Part shown: piece after piece, positions 9,578 through 17,850 of the stretch
Layout of the letters: each line of letters starts with the position of its first letter
How positions within the stretch are numbered: the first letter of the stretch is position 1
From: Bdellovibrionales bacterium
GTDB lineage: Bacteria > Bdellovibrionota > Bacteriovoracia > Bacteriovoracales > Bacteriovoracaceae
Length of the DNA: 50,024 nucleotides
Direction: 5' to 3'
NCBI GenBank assembly: GCA_030638415.1
Contig: DAOWEO010000129.1
Coordinates: 1-50,024 of the forward strand
Translations under genes and position numbers: made by a program
The notes under the pieces: generated by a model
What the model was told of the DNA's origin: nothing
The model's input: the letters and a program-made list of their open reading frames with translations, nothing else
Database searches by the model: none

Positions 9578-10576
9578 ATGATAACCAAAATTATTATTTT
9601 TATATTAATTTTTTCAGTGCAAACGGCTTTTGGACAGAAATTCTTTACGTTAAAATATATTGTTGGAGCTAAAGATAGCTACGCAAGTATTTTAAAAAAG
9701 TTTGTGAGAATTGATGCTGTAATTAATAAACACTCACCGATGATTATAAAAACTAAACAAGAGAACCCACATATAGCATCTTGGGAGAAGTTGAAAGTAG
9801 GGGCACATATAAAGCTATTTATAAATGCTGAGTTTTTGGACAAGATGAAGTTAGAACTATATAAACATGAGCTGCGTGAGAAGAAAAAAAAGAGGGAAGC
9901 CGAAATTTTAAAAAAGAGGAAGTCTTTTAGTGCATCAGTTTTTTATATGGCTTCTTCTGGGATGTTTAATCAAAGTAATGAAAAGTTTTTAAAGATTGAT
10001 TTTGCTCAGTACTCATTTATTACCTTAGGTGGTGCTTTTTTATATTTTCCGAAGAATAAAAAATATCATTTTTCATCAAGTATTTATATTTCAAAACTTG
10101 GAACTAATACTAATAATTTAAATAATGATACAATTTCTATAACTCCTGAATTGGGAATTAATGGATATTTTAGTTATAGATTTCCAAAACTCTCATATAG
10201 TATTTATGGTGGTCTTGATCTAGAAACTTTTTCAACTTTTAATTTAGAATCAATTCAAATGACACAAGATTTTAAAATGAATGAAAGTAAGGTCATCTAT
10301 CTGACTCTCGGTATCGATAGAACCTTTAACTTTTTTACACATGCTTTATATGTAAAAGCGAGTTTATCAAAAAATATCACTTCAAGTTATACATCGGGTA
10401 GTGAAATTTATGACCCAGGTATTGCTTACAGTGGTTTCAAGCTTATGTTGTATATAAATAAAAAAATTAATAAACAATATTTTTGGCATTTTTTATATAA
10501 ATATCACTCTATGTCTGGCCCTGATAATTTACTTGTTAACCGAATTGGGGTGGGAATAGGTTACATTTTTAAGTAA
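9578..10576 (+). CDS. Exported LysM-like plus outer-membrane barrel protein
   Basis: The N-terminus MITKIIIFILIFSVQTAFG|Q is a clear signal peptide. Mature residues to about 80 resemble a diverged LysM domain (YIVGAKDSYASILKKF ... LKVGAHIKLFI), which would bind peptidoglycan. A highly charged helix (ELREKKKKREAEILKKRK) links it to about 210 residues of alternating aromatic/polar strands ending IGVGIGYIFK, typical of an outer-membrane barrel with an aromatic penultimate position. The preferred start is 9578, seven bases after GGA and four bases past the FecR stop. ATG at 9566 is in frame and overlaps that gene. The pairing suggests a peptidoglycan-to-outer-membrane link with the FecR protein. 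Its 3' end is 1 bp from the convergent LysM lipoprotein gene. Confidence 0.72.
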   Translation: MITKIIIFILIFSVQTAFGQKFFTLKYIVGAKDSYASILKKFVRIDAVINKHSPMIIKTKQENPHIASWEKLKVGAHIKLFINAEFLDKMKLELYKHELREKKKKREAEILKKRKSFSASVFYMASSGMFNQSNEKFLKIDFAQYSFITLGGAFLYFPKNKKYHFSSSIYISKLGTNTNNLNNDTISITPELGINGYFSYRFPKLSYSIYGGLDLETFSTFNLESIQMTQDFKMNESKVIYLTLGIDRTFNFFTHALYVKASLSKNITSSYTSGSEIYDPGIAYSGFKLMLYINKKINKQYFWHFLYKYHSMSGPDNLLVNRIGVGIGYIFK

Positions 10577-10577
10577 T

Positions 10578-11258
10578 CTAAAGTTTTGAAGCAACATCTC
10601 TACTTTTGATCGGCTTATAGCCATATTCAACTAATATTTGATTATTTAGAGGTAGGTAGTAGATTGGTAGGCCTGCAAATATTTGATCAGGGCTGGAATA
10701 ATTATTTTTGTTATTTTCCCAAAGCCAAGGCCATAGTTTTGATCTTCTATTATAGATATTTTCTGAAATTTTTGATAGATAATCTCCAACACGTACAATG
10801 TATGGCCTGCCTTGTGGAAAGTTTGGTGGTGTACTCGGAGCATAGTATTTTATTACTATACCTTTAGGCAGAACATTGTCTACTAGAGCATTTTGATTAA
10901 TTTCTTCTAACTCTCGCCACTTAATCGAATTACCATATAGCTGGTAGGAAATAGACATTAGAGTTTCACCATTTTTTACCGTGTAGTTACTTAGTGATCG
11001 TACTAGAGCTTCAGCCTCTTGCCTGGAAGTTTGCTTCTCAAAAACCAATTCAGGTACTTTGGTCTCAATTGTTATATCAGCTGCTAGTTGCTCTTGTGTC
11101 GTATCATCATAGAGGTTTAAAGATGAGTGTGTTTCATATTCAGTGTCAGAAACTAGTTCAATAACTTCATCCTCAGTCGCTTCACCTTTTGGCTTCGTGC
11201 TACTAAAAGAGCATGATACAAGAGTAAATAATAAAAAATAAAAGCAAATCTTTGCCAT
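10578..11258 (-). CDS. LysM lipoprotein (two LysM domains)
   Basis: A 226-residue lipoprotein. ATG at 11258 is chosen because GGAGGAAAT lies directly upstream and the translation begins with a lipoprotein signal (FLLFTLVSC, C16). A longer reading from 11345 would bury the signal 29 residues inside. Two LysM domains are visible: residues about 92-140 (YTVKNGETLMSISYQLYG) and 153-202 (YIVRVGDYLSKISENIY ... GLPIYYLP). The linker in front is acidic and probably disordered. It should sit in the outer membrane or periplasm and bind peptidoglycan. Proteins of this form commonly follow FecR genes in delta-type proteobacteria. Here it is convergent with the FecR/LysM-barrel pair, with 1 bp between stops. 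Confidence 0.85.
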   Translation of the reverse strand: MAKICFYFLLFTLVSCSFSSTKPKGEATEDEVIELVSDTEYETHSSLNLYDDTTQEQLAADITIETKVPELVFEKQTSRQEAEALVRSLSNYTVKNGETLMSISYQLYGNSIKWRELEEINQNALVDNVLPKGIVIKYYAPSTPPNFPQGRPYIVRVGDYLSKISENIYNRRSKLWPWLWENNKNNYSSPDQIFAGLPIYYLPLNNQILVEYGYKPIKSRDVASKL

Positions 11259-11352
11259 ATTTCCTCCAAAAATTGAATATCTTAAATATGTATCGGTTGA
11301 ATAAAAATAAACTTGAGGAAAAAGCTCAGGAAAAGGTTCAGACACTTAGTTG

Positions 11353-11661
11353 CTAGATAATATTGAGTTGTTTTAAAACAGCATCACTAAAGCTTGCCTG
11401 AGTATCTTTTACTTCAGCAGGTGGATTTCTCCAGCTACCTTCATTGGCATCTTCATGGCTCTGATCTAGATATGCAACATGATCTTCAATATAGGGAGAT
11501 TTATTTGCTCTTGTTGCAATTTTTGCAATTTCATCTTGGACTAGTCGCTTCACTTCATATCGGATTTTAGCACTTTTGTATTTTTTTTGTGCTGTGTCGG
11601 TTAAGTGCTGTGTCAATGGTCTAATTTGATTATAAAACATATTAAACATCTCGGGTACCAT
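11353..11661 (-). CDS. Small conserved-looking protein of unknown function
   Basis: A 102-residue soluble protein with no signal peptide. It is mostly helical and basic in the first half (KKYKSAKIRYEVKRLVQDEIAKIATRA), then acidic and polar with an NPPAEVKDTQASFSDAVLKQL tail. I recognise no family. It lies 94 bp upstream of the LysM lipoprotein on the same strand and 112 bp from the divergent pyruvate kinase gene. The ATG at 11661 lacks a good ribosome binding site; ATG at 11646 (MFNMFYN) is an alternative. Codon use resembles the neighbours, which supports it being real. Confidence 0.6.
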   Translation of the reverse strand: MVPEMFNMFYNQIRPLTQHLTDTAQKKYKSAKIRYEVKRLVQDEIAKIATRANKSPYIEDHVAYLDQSHEDANEGSWRNPPAEVKDTQASFSDAVLKQLNII

Positions 11662-11773
11662 TGGTTAAACTTTAATAAATAAACAAAAAAATCTAAATAT
11701 AGTCATAATTTTAAGTTCTTAACAGGTTCTGTCTATAGAGAATTACTCTTGCAACACTAAAAAAGGATTAATT

Positions 11774-13468
11774 TTGACAGAAATACCAAAAAGACGTGCA
11801 AAAATTATTGGAACCTTAGGACCTGCGAGCTCAACGATTGAGCAAATTCAAGAATTGATTGAAACAGGACTTGATGTAATTCGTATCAATATGAGCCATG
11901 GGCTTCATAAGGATCATGCAGAAGTAATTAAAAATGTTCGCAAAGCATCAAAGCTAGCTAATAAAGAGGTGGGTGTATTTGCTGATTTACAAGGGCCTAA
12001 AATTAGAGTTGATCTTATTGATAAACCACTAGAGTTAAAACAGGATGAAGAGTGGTATATTGGTCCAACTTCTTTGCAAGATAAATATCCTCAATATACA
12101 AATTATATTCCTACTACCTACAAAAATCTAGTCAAAGATTGTAGCGTTGGAGAACGAGTACTATTTGATGATGGTCTGTTACGTGCCATTATCATTGAAG
12201 AGGTTGATGATTTATTAAAAATAAAAATTGAAGTCGGTGGAATGTTAAAAGCAAATAAAGGTATTAATCTTCCTGATACAATTGTATCTGCACCTAGTTT
12301 TACTGATAAAGATGAAAAGGATTTTTACTTTGCTTTAGAGCAAGATATTGATTTTATCGCTCTTTCATTTGTGAGAAAAAAAGAGGATATCAACAAAGTA
12401 AAGTTTTTACTGCATAAGATGAAAAAGCGAATTCCAATTATTGCAAAAGTTGAAAATCCTGAAGCAATTGATAATTTATATGAAATTATTCAAGCAGCGG
12501 ATATTGTGATGGTTGCGAGAGGGGATATGGGAGTTGAGCTTGGTAATCACTTAGTTCCTGCAATCCAAAAAAAAATAATCAGATGGTGTAATGAGGTTGG
12601 TAAGCCCGTTATTACTGCTACTCAGATGTTAGAAACAATGATTACAAACTTCACTCCAACTAGAGCAGAGGCATCAGATGTGGCTAATGCAGTATGGGAT
12701 GGCACCGATTTGGTCATGCTTAGTGGCGAGACAGCAGTTGGTAAATATCCTGTAGATGTTGTTAGAACAATGGATGAAATAATATTGGAAGCAGAAAAAA
12801 CACCAAAAGAGCGTGGGCACTTAAGAGATCTTGCACTTCCTGATATTCAGGATACGGTTATGCTGACGGCAAGTGTTTCTGCTGAAAAAGTAGATGCTAA
12901 GCTTATCGTATCGGTAACTAAAAGTGGTAATAGCTGTATTAAACTTTCACGCTTTAGACCTGTTAGACCTATTATTGGAATGACTAATAATGAAAAAGCC
13001 TTAAGGAAGATGAGTATTTTGTGGGGAGTCGTGCCTTATCGTGTTGAGTTAGATGCAGAGAAAGATACTGAAAGAAGTCTAATTAATAAAGTTCGTGATG
13101 AGTATGATTTACAGAATGGTGACAAAATTGTTGTGACTACTGGAGTTGGAAATCTATTTAAATCAGGGATGGCAAATTCGATGAAAGTCGAGCTTATTAC
13201 ACGTAAAGTTAGCAAAGAAGACCGTGAAAAAGCAATGGACGAGTGCCATTTTGACGATGGATCACTTTATTATAATCATTTGAAATGTATTGCTTGTCAG
13301 TCTTGTGTATATATTTGTCCCCACGATATTTGGGAAACAAACCATGCTGACAATCGAAGAGTTATTATGGTGAAAGAAAATGCTCCTAATTGCACAGTCG
13401 ATTTTGAATGTGTCAGAGTTTGTCCAACAGGGGCAATTCAATTAGTTTCTAATATTGATGATGAGTAA
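11774..13468 (+). CDS. pyk: Pyruvate kinase with C-terminal ferredoxin-like Fe-S domain
   Basis: Residues 1-475 are a complete pyruvate kinase, converting phosphoenolpyruvate and ADP to pyruvate and ATP. Visible motifs are KIIGTLGPAS, INMSHG, IAKVENPEAI, the ARGDMGVE metal/substrate loop, ATQMLETM, LSGETAVGKYP, and a C-terminal domain ending KVELITRK. A roughly 90-residue extension follows with C505-x2-C508-x2-C511-x3-C515-P and C540-x5-C546-x3-C550-P, a bacterial dicluster ferredoxin pattern. In the second motif the usual second Cys is replaced by D543. The extension is in frame with no internal stop or start, so this is a genuine fusion in the sequence given. TTG at 11774 is the start: AAGGA lies 7 bases upstream and no ATG precedes the catalytic motifs. 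The stop overlaps the queG ATG (TAATG). Confidence 0.95.
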   Translation: MTEIPKRRAKIIGTLGPASSTIEQIQELIETGLDVIRINMSHGLHKDHAEVIKNVRKASKLANKEVGVFADLQGPKIRVDLIDKPLELKQDEEWYIGPTSLQDKYPQYTNYIPTTYKNLVKDCSVGERVLFDDGLLRAIIIEEVDDLLKIKIEVGGMLKANKGINLPDTIVSAPSFTDKDEKDFYFALEQDIDFIALSFVRKKEDINKVKFLLHKMKKRIPIIAKVENPEAIDNLYEIIQAADIVMVARGDMGVELGNHLVPAIQKKIIRWCNEVGKPVITATQMLETMITNFTPTRAEASDVANAVWDGTDLVMLSGETAVGKYPVDVVRTMDEIILEAEKTPKERGHLRDLALPDIQDTVMLTASVSAEKVDAKLIVSVTKSGNSCIKLSRFRPVRPIIGMTNNEKALRKMSILWGVVPYRVELDAEKDTERSLINKVRDEYDLQNGDKIVVTTGVGNLFKSGMANSMKVELITRKVSKEDREKAMDECHFDDGSLYYNHLKCIACQSCVYICPHDIWETNHADNRRVIMVKENAPNCTVDFECVRVCPTGAIQLVSNIDDE

Positions 13469-14445
13469 TGTCACTTAAGTTACTATTGGATGAATATGTT
13501 AGAGATAATTTCATTGCAGGATGGGGTTATAGTGAAAAAGATGAGGCACAAACTTTTGACTCTTTTGAGCAGTGGTTAAAAGAGGGATTGCATGGTGATC
13601 TCTCATACCTTTCTGGTGAGCGTGGAAAAAAGAGAGAAGCACTAAGTGCTTTTTTTCCAGAGTTTCAAAGTTCATTAGTATTTCTTTTTTCTTATGCAAA
13701 TGTGGCAAAGTTTTTAGAAGGTTTTTACCAAAGTCCGAACTCGAATGGTTTAAAAATGGCGAGTTATCTATTTGGATTTAATGGTGAGGATTATCATAGC
13801 TATCTCAAACAAAAACTCAATCGTATTGCACAAGAAATAAAAAGTAAACATAGCTCGATTGAATTTACTCTAAGCCTAGATGTTCATCCTGTCTTAGAAA
13901 GAGATCTTGCTGTAAGAAGTGGGCTGGGATGGTTTGGGAAAAACTCTATGTTTATAAATATTCAAGAAGGTAGCTTTATCATATTGGGATCACTTTTTTT
14001 CTCAGAAAAACTATCTCTAGAAAATAAAATAGCTGTTGCTGATCACTGTGGTACGTGTCAAACCTGCATTGATGCTTGTCCTACTGATGCAATTTTAAAT
14101 AATAGAACCTTAGATGCTAATAAGTGTATTAGTAATTTTACAATTGAACGGTTTAAAGATTGTCCAGCTCCTGATGGAATGGAGAATGCTAACGGTGAAA
14201 TTTTTGGCTGTGATATTTGTCAAGATGTCTGTCCTTGGAATAAAAAAAAGCTGAAAGTATTAGATGCTTCAGAAGTTAATATTTCACAAAACCTATCACA
14301 ATTTTTAACCATGCCATCCCATGAGTTAATATTGATGCTCGAAAAGATGAGTAACCGTGAGTTTCGTCGTGTATTTAAAAATACACCATTAGAAAGAACA
14401 GGTAGAATCGGAATGTTAAAAAACTTAAGATTTTGGCAGAAGTAA
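13468..14445 (+). CDS. queG: Epoxyqueuosine reductase QueG
   Basis: The cobalamin-dependent iron-sulfur enzyme that reduces epoxyqueuosine to queuosine in tRNA. It has 325 residues, with D138 in SLDVHPVLERDLA at the catalytic position, GWFGKNSM, and two 4Fe-4S motifs: C194-x2-C197-x2-C200-x3-C204, and C248-x2-C251-x3-C255 with C220. The long HEAT-like tail of the E. coli enzyme is shortened to about 65 residues. The ATG overlaps the pyruvate kinase stop by one base, so translation is coupled. Putting two Fe-S proteins side by side may reflect shared expression only. Its 3' end overlaps the convergent hydrolase gene by 21 bp. Confidence 0.93.
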   Translation: MSLKLLLDEYVRDNFIAGWGYSEKDEAQTFDSFEQWLKEGLHGDLSYLSGERGKKREALSAFFPEFQSSLVFLFSYANVAKFLEGFYQSPNSNGLKMASYLFGFNGEDYHSYLKQKLNRIAQEIKSKHSSIEFTLSLDVHPVLERDLAVRSGLGWFGKNSMFINIQEGSFIILGSLFFSEKLSLENKIAVADHCGTCQTCIDACPTDAILNNRTLDANKCISNFTIERFKDCPAPDGMENANGEIFGCDICQDVCPWNKKKLKVLDASEVNISQNLSQFLTMPSHELILMLEKMSNREFRRVFKNTPLERTGRIGMLKNLRFWQK

Positions 14446-15201
14446 ATTCTTTTTTAAAAATCTTAAAATATATTTAATCGCCAACTCTGGTTGGTGGTGA
14501 GGTAGCCTACTTGGTAGGTCGTAGGTCACTGTATTATTTTTTCCTAAATGTATAATAATTCTATTTGCTGCATCAGCAGTTATAATGACATCGTCTGTTC
14601 CTGATATTATATGAATAACTTCTCCGGTGCAGATTATAGATCTTTTAGTTGTTTCAAGCCATGGTAATACGACCGCTGGTGCAAGAGCTGGAGAGACTAG
14701 TTGTTGTCTGATTTTTAAAAATGGTTTGAAAAATGGTTCTTGGAGAGGATGAGATTTACCCTGACTACTAATACCATATCCCACTGGAATAATTATTCTA
14801 TTAAATTTATTGAAACATTGTAGCGTGGATGCTCTGAGGGACATTAGTGCCCCCATCGAATGTCCGCCGATTATGACATTTTGTACTGTCGAATCATTCA
14901 CTTCTTGTAACAAATAGTTAAATGCTTCTGCAAAAAACTGATGAACAAACTGGTCATATTCAGCAAAATCTAACACCTCATTGAAACTACCAAGGTAGTG
15001 TCCAGGAAGATCAAAAATAATTGTTGGGATATTTTTACTGGCCAACTGGACACCCCAGTTTAAAATAGTCCCCTTATGTGCAGTATACCCATGTGTAAAA
15101 ACAGCAAGGCTACTTACAGGTTGAGAAGTTGTGGGAAGAAAGCAGAAGGCTTCAACCTTCCACTCTCTTAACGATAGATGTAATTTTTTTAAGGTAAACA
15201 A
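14425..15201 (-). CDS. Alpha/beta hydrolase
   Basis: A 258-residue hydrolase with the nucleophile elbow GGHSMGA (S115), an HGYTAHKG oxyanion strand (H37), FDLPGHYLGS, an acid candidate in SGTDD and a C-terminal PHHQPE histidine. The substrate cannot be read from sequence; the serine-aminopeptidase/lysophospholipase-like group is closest in layout. The start is TTG at 15201, four bases after the symporter stop, with no ATG nearby. It is the third gene of a minus-strand operon after a NamZ-type muramidase and an AGCS symporter, so it may process or deacylate something the operon handles, but that is speculation. No signal peptide is present, so it is cytoplasmic. Confidence 0.82.
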   Translation of the reverse strand: MFTLKKLHLSLREWKVEAFCFLPTTSQPVSSLAVFTHGYTAHKGTILNWGVQLASKNIPTIIFDLPGHYLGSFNEVLDFAEYDQFVHQFFAEAFNYLLQEVNDSTVQNVIIGGHSMGALMSLRASTLQCFNKFNRIIIPVGYGISSQGKSHPLQEPFFKPFLKIRQQLVSPALAPAVVLPWLETTKRSIICTGEVIHIISGTDDVIITADAANRIIIHLGKNNTVTYDLPSRLPHHQPELAIKYILRFLKKNLLLPKS

Positions 15202-15205
15202 CTAG

Positions 15206-16564
15206 TTATACTCTTTTGGCACGCAGATCAATTTGATACGCCTTTAACTTCTTTTTAAGTGATTTTGAGAGCATTATATTTGCCAATAAATTTGGTATGA
15301 GCATTAGCCCAAAGAATCCATCTGCAATATCAAGCACCAGACTGAGCTGTACCGTTGCTCCTAAAAAAGTAATAATAGAAAAGATTATTCTATATGGAAT
15401 AATACTTTTTTCGCCAAAAAGAAATACCACTGCTTTTTCACCATAGTAAGACCAAGAGATAATTGATGAAAATGCAAATAAGATTATAATTAGAGTCAGC
15501 ATATACCCACCCCAAACTCCATATACCTGGGTAAATGCTAAGGCAGTTAACTGTGATCCTTCTAATCCTTGTCCATTAGTCCAAGCTCCAGTAATAAGTA
15601 GTACTAATGCTGTTAAGGTACAGACTACAATTGTATCAATGAATGGTCCTAGCATTCCAACGATGCCTTCTTGAATGGGACTTGTTTTTGCTGCACTATG
15701 TGCCATCGCTGCTGAGCCTAATCCTGCCTCGTTGGAAAATACTGCACGGCGAACACCTTGAATTACAACTTGTCTAAAAGCTACACCTGCAAATCCACCA
15801 ACTGCTGCAGTACCTGTAAATGCATCTGTAAAAATTTGTGCAAATAGTGCTGGAACCTGATCAATGCTGATAATAATAATTCCAATTGCACCTAGGAAAT
15901 AGACAACCACCATGGTTGGCACAAGGCTTGATGCCACTTGTCCAATTCTTTTAATTCCACCAACTAGGACTAGTCCGGTTAGTACCATAAATACTGCACC
16001 TGTTACCCAGTTTGGAACATCAAAGGTTTGATTTAAAATTGATGCCATCTGGTTTGCTTGAAACATATTTCCAGCTCCGATTGCACCACCGATTGTAAAA
16101 ATAGAAAAGGCAATTGCCAGCGGATAAAATGCCTTACCTAATCCATTTTTAATTGTATACATTGGACCACCATGGATCTGTCCGCCTTCTCCTTGCTCTC
16201 GATATATTAGTGCAAGTGAGATTGAAGCAAATTTTGTGGCCATACCAAGAAAACCTGCAATCCACATCCAAAAAATTGCCCCAGGTCCACCAGTTGAAAT
16301 CGCCACCGCAACTCCTGCAATATTCCCGAGTCCAATCGTCGCTGATAGAGCAGCGCACAGTGCTTGGAAATGGGAAATCTCTCCAATATCATTGGGATCG
16401 TCATGCTTGCCTAAAATAATATTAATAGAGTGTCTAAATAGTCTGACCTGAGGAAAGACAAAGTAAACAGAAAAAAGTAAGCCTGATAAAAAGAGTACAA
16501 CTACGGTAGGGAGACTCCAGACCGTGCTCGCAAACATTTTTGCATAATAACTAAATTGTTCCAT
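15206..16564 (-). CDS. Sodium:alanine symporter, AGCS family
   Basis: A 452-residue inner-membrane transporter with about ten to eleven hydrophobic segments. Family signatures are LSATIGLGNIAGVAVAISTGGPGAIFWMW, MATKFASISLALIYRE, GGPMYTIKNG, FSNEAGLGSAAMAHSAAK and SWSYYGEKA. Family members import alanine or glycine (some glutamine) with sodium. The ribosome binding site TAGGAG is about 6 bases before ATG and overlaps the upstream gene's stop. Linkage to a NamZ-type enzyme suggests uptake of amino acids released from cell-wall peptides. Confidence 0.93.
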   Translation of the reverse strand: MEQFSYYAKMFASTVWSLPTVVVLFLSGLLFSVYFVFPQVRLFRHSINIILGKHDDPNDIGEISHFQALCAALSATIGLGNIAGVAVAISTGGPGAIFWMWIAGFLGMATKFASISLALIYREQGEGGQIHGGPMYTIKNGLGKAFYPLAIAFSIFTIGGAIGAGNMFQANQMASILNQTFDVPNWVTGAVFMVLTGLVLVGGIKRIGQVASSLVPTMVVVYFLGAIGIIIISIDQVPALFAQIFTDAFTGTAAVGGFAGVAFRQVVIQGVRRAVFSNEAGLGSAAMAHSAAKTSPIQEGIVGMLGPFIDTIVVCTLTALVLLITGAWTNGQGLEGSQLTALAFTQVYGVWGGYMLTLIIILFAFSSIISWSYYGEKAVVFLFGEKSIIPYRIIFSIITFLGATVQLSLVLDIADGFFGLMLIPNLLANIMLSKSLKKKLKAYQIDLRAKRV

Positions 16565-16572
16565 TAATACTC

Positions 16573-17772
16573 CTAAGTATATTGTAAGACAGCACTACGT
16601 TGCTTATGAAAGAGTGCTTGGTTTAATTTTTCAATTTTAAAAATATGGGATAATTCTTCTTTTTTTTCAATCCAGTTACGTATCTGATCACTGCCATTTA
16701 TGAGATCAATGGCAATACTGTTAAATTCATATTCATATGGATTATTATTCCATTGAAAATCGATTTCAGAGTGATGGTAGAGGAAGTAACATAGGAGTTG
16801 TCCGAGTAGCCATGCTTGGAATTTACTTGGATCGGTTACATGAATATGAAAACCTCCACATTGGCTTTGACAGTGCTTTTGAAAAGTAGGAACAAAGTAG
16901 AGAGGTCTTAGTATAAAACCTTCTAAGTTAAACTCCTTAATAAATTCTAAAAATTCAGCTTTTAATTTAAAAGGATCTTTAATATCAGGATGGCCTATAA
17001 CCTCTAGACTTCTAGTTGTTCCACGTCCTTCTGAAATATTGGTACCTTCAAATAGTACTGTTGCTGGAAAAGTTAAGGCACTATTGCTGGTTGCTAGATT
17101 AGGAGATGGATTAACCCAGGGTAGAGCTGTATGGATAAAGCTCATTTCTCGTGTCCAGTTTTTTAGTGGAATAATGGACAAATTCACATCGAGATTTAGG
17201 TGATTTTTAATAAAAAGTCCAACTTCACCAAAAGTCATACCATGTCTCATGGGGATGGGGAGCATGCCCACAAAAGAGGTAAAGCCAGCTTGTAAAATAT
17301 TGCCTTCCGTAATGGTTCCACCAATAGGGTTAGGACGATCTAAAATAATAACTTTTATGTTTAATTTATGTTCTGCAATACTCTCTAATAATAGTTGTAG
17401 AGTAGAAATGTAGGTATAGACCCTCGTTCCAACATCTTGCAAATCAATTAGTAGCGTATCAATACCAGCTAACATTTCACTAGTTGGTTTTCTCGTTTCA
17501 CTGTAGAGACTATATACAGGGAGATTAAAGTGGGGGTGGTTTGAGTGGCTGCTCTCAACCATATTGTCTTGAACATCGGAGACAACTCCGTGCTGTGGAC
17601 CAAAGAGTTTTTTTAAGCGGTTAGGAAAGAGTTCATTAACTACTTCTAGTGTGGATTGAAATGATGAGGTTACAGAAGCACTATGATATAGTAGGGCTAA
17701 ATTACCTGTACAAATATCTTGAAATTTTTGCTTAGAAATAAGTGTTTCAATTCCAGTTTGAACCTTGTTCAT
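16573..17772 (-). CDS. DUF1343 / NamZ-family exo-beta-N-acetylmuramidase-like protein
   Basis: A 399-residue member of the DUF1343 family: LLYHSASV, FGPQHGVVSDVQDNMVES, PVYSLYSETRKPT, LLIDLQDVGTRVYTYISTL, ILDRPNPIGG, LPIPMRHGMTFGE and FEGTNISEGRGT are all family hallmarks. Characterised members (Bacillus YbbC/NamZ) cleave terminal MurNAc from muropeptides. ATG at 17772 is chosen because GGA is 8 bases upstream and the family motif begins soon after; a longer reading to 17859 would invade thyA and add 29 unrelated residues. Unlike secreted NamZ there is no signal peptide, so action in the cytoplasm on imported wall fragments is possible. It is the first gene of a three-gene operon with the AGCS symporter. 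Confidence 0.9.
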   Translation of the reverse strand: MNKVQTGIETLISKQKFQDICTGNLALLYHSASVTSSFQSTLEVVNELFPNRLKKLFGPQHGVVSDVQDNMVESSHSNHPHFNLPVYSLYSETRKPTSEMLAGIDTLLIDLQDVGTRVYTYISTLQLLLESIAEHKLNIKVIILDRPNPIGGTITEGNILQAGFTSFVGMLPIPMRHGMTFGEVGLFIKNHLNLDVNLSIIPLKNWTREMSFIHTALPWVNPSPNLATSNSALTFPATVLFEGTNISEGRGTTRSLEVIGHPDIKDPFKLKAEFLEFIKEFNLEGFILRPLYFVPTFQKHCQSQCGGFHIHVTDPSKFQAWLLGQLLCYFLYHHSEIDFQWNNNPYEYEFNSIAIDLINGSDQIRNWIEKKEELSHIFKIEKLNQALFHKQRSAVLQYT

Positions 17773-17806
17773 TCTTATCATCCATGTAAAACTTGTTTGA
17801 ACTGTT

Positions 17807-17835
17807 ATTGTAAACAGATATTGACTATCTGACAA
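17807..17835 (-). promoter_or_regulatory. Likely promoter of the namZ-like operon
   Basis: Reading the minus strand, TTGTCA (17835-17830) is followed after exactly 17 bp by TACAAT (17812-17807), each one mismatch from consensus. Transcription would start near 17800, giving a leader of about 28 bases before ATG at 17772. It lies in the 78 bp gap shared with the divergent thyA gene. Confidence 0.5.
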
Positions 17836-17850
17836 AAAATAGAGGTATAA

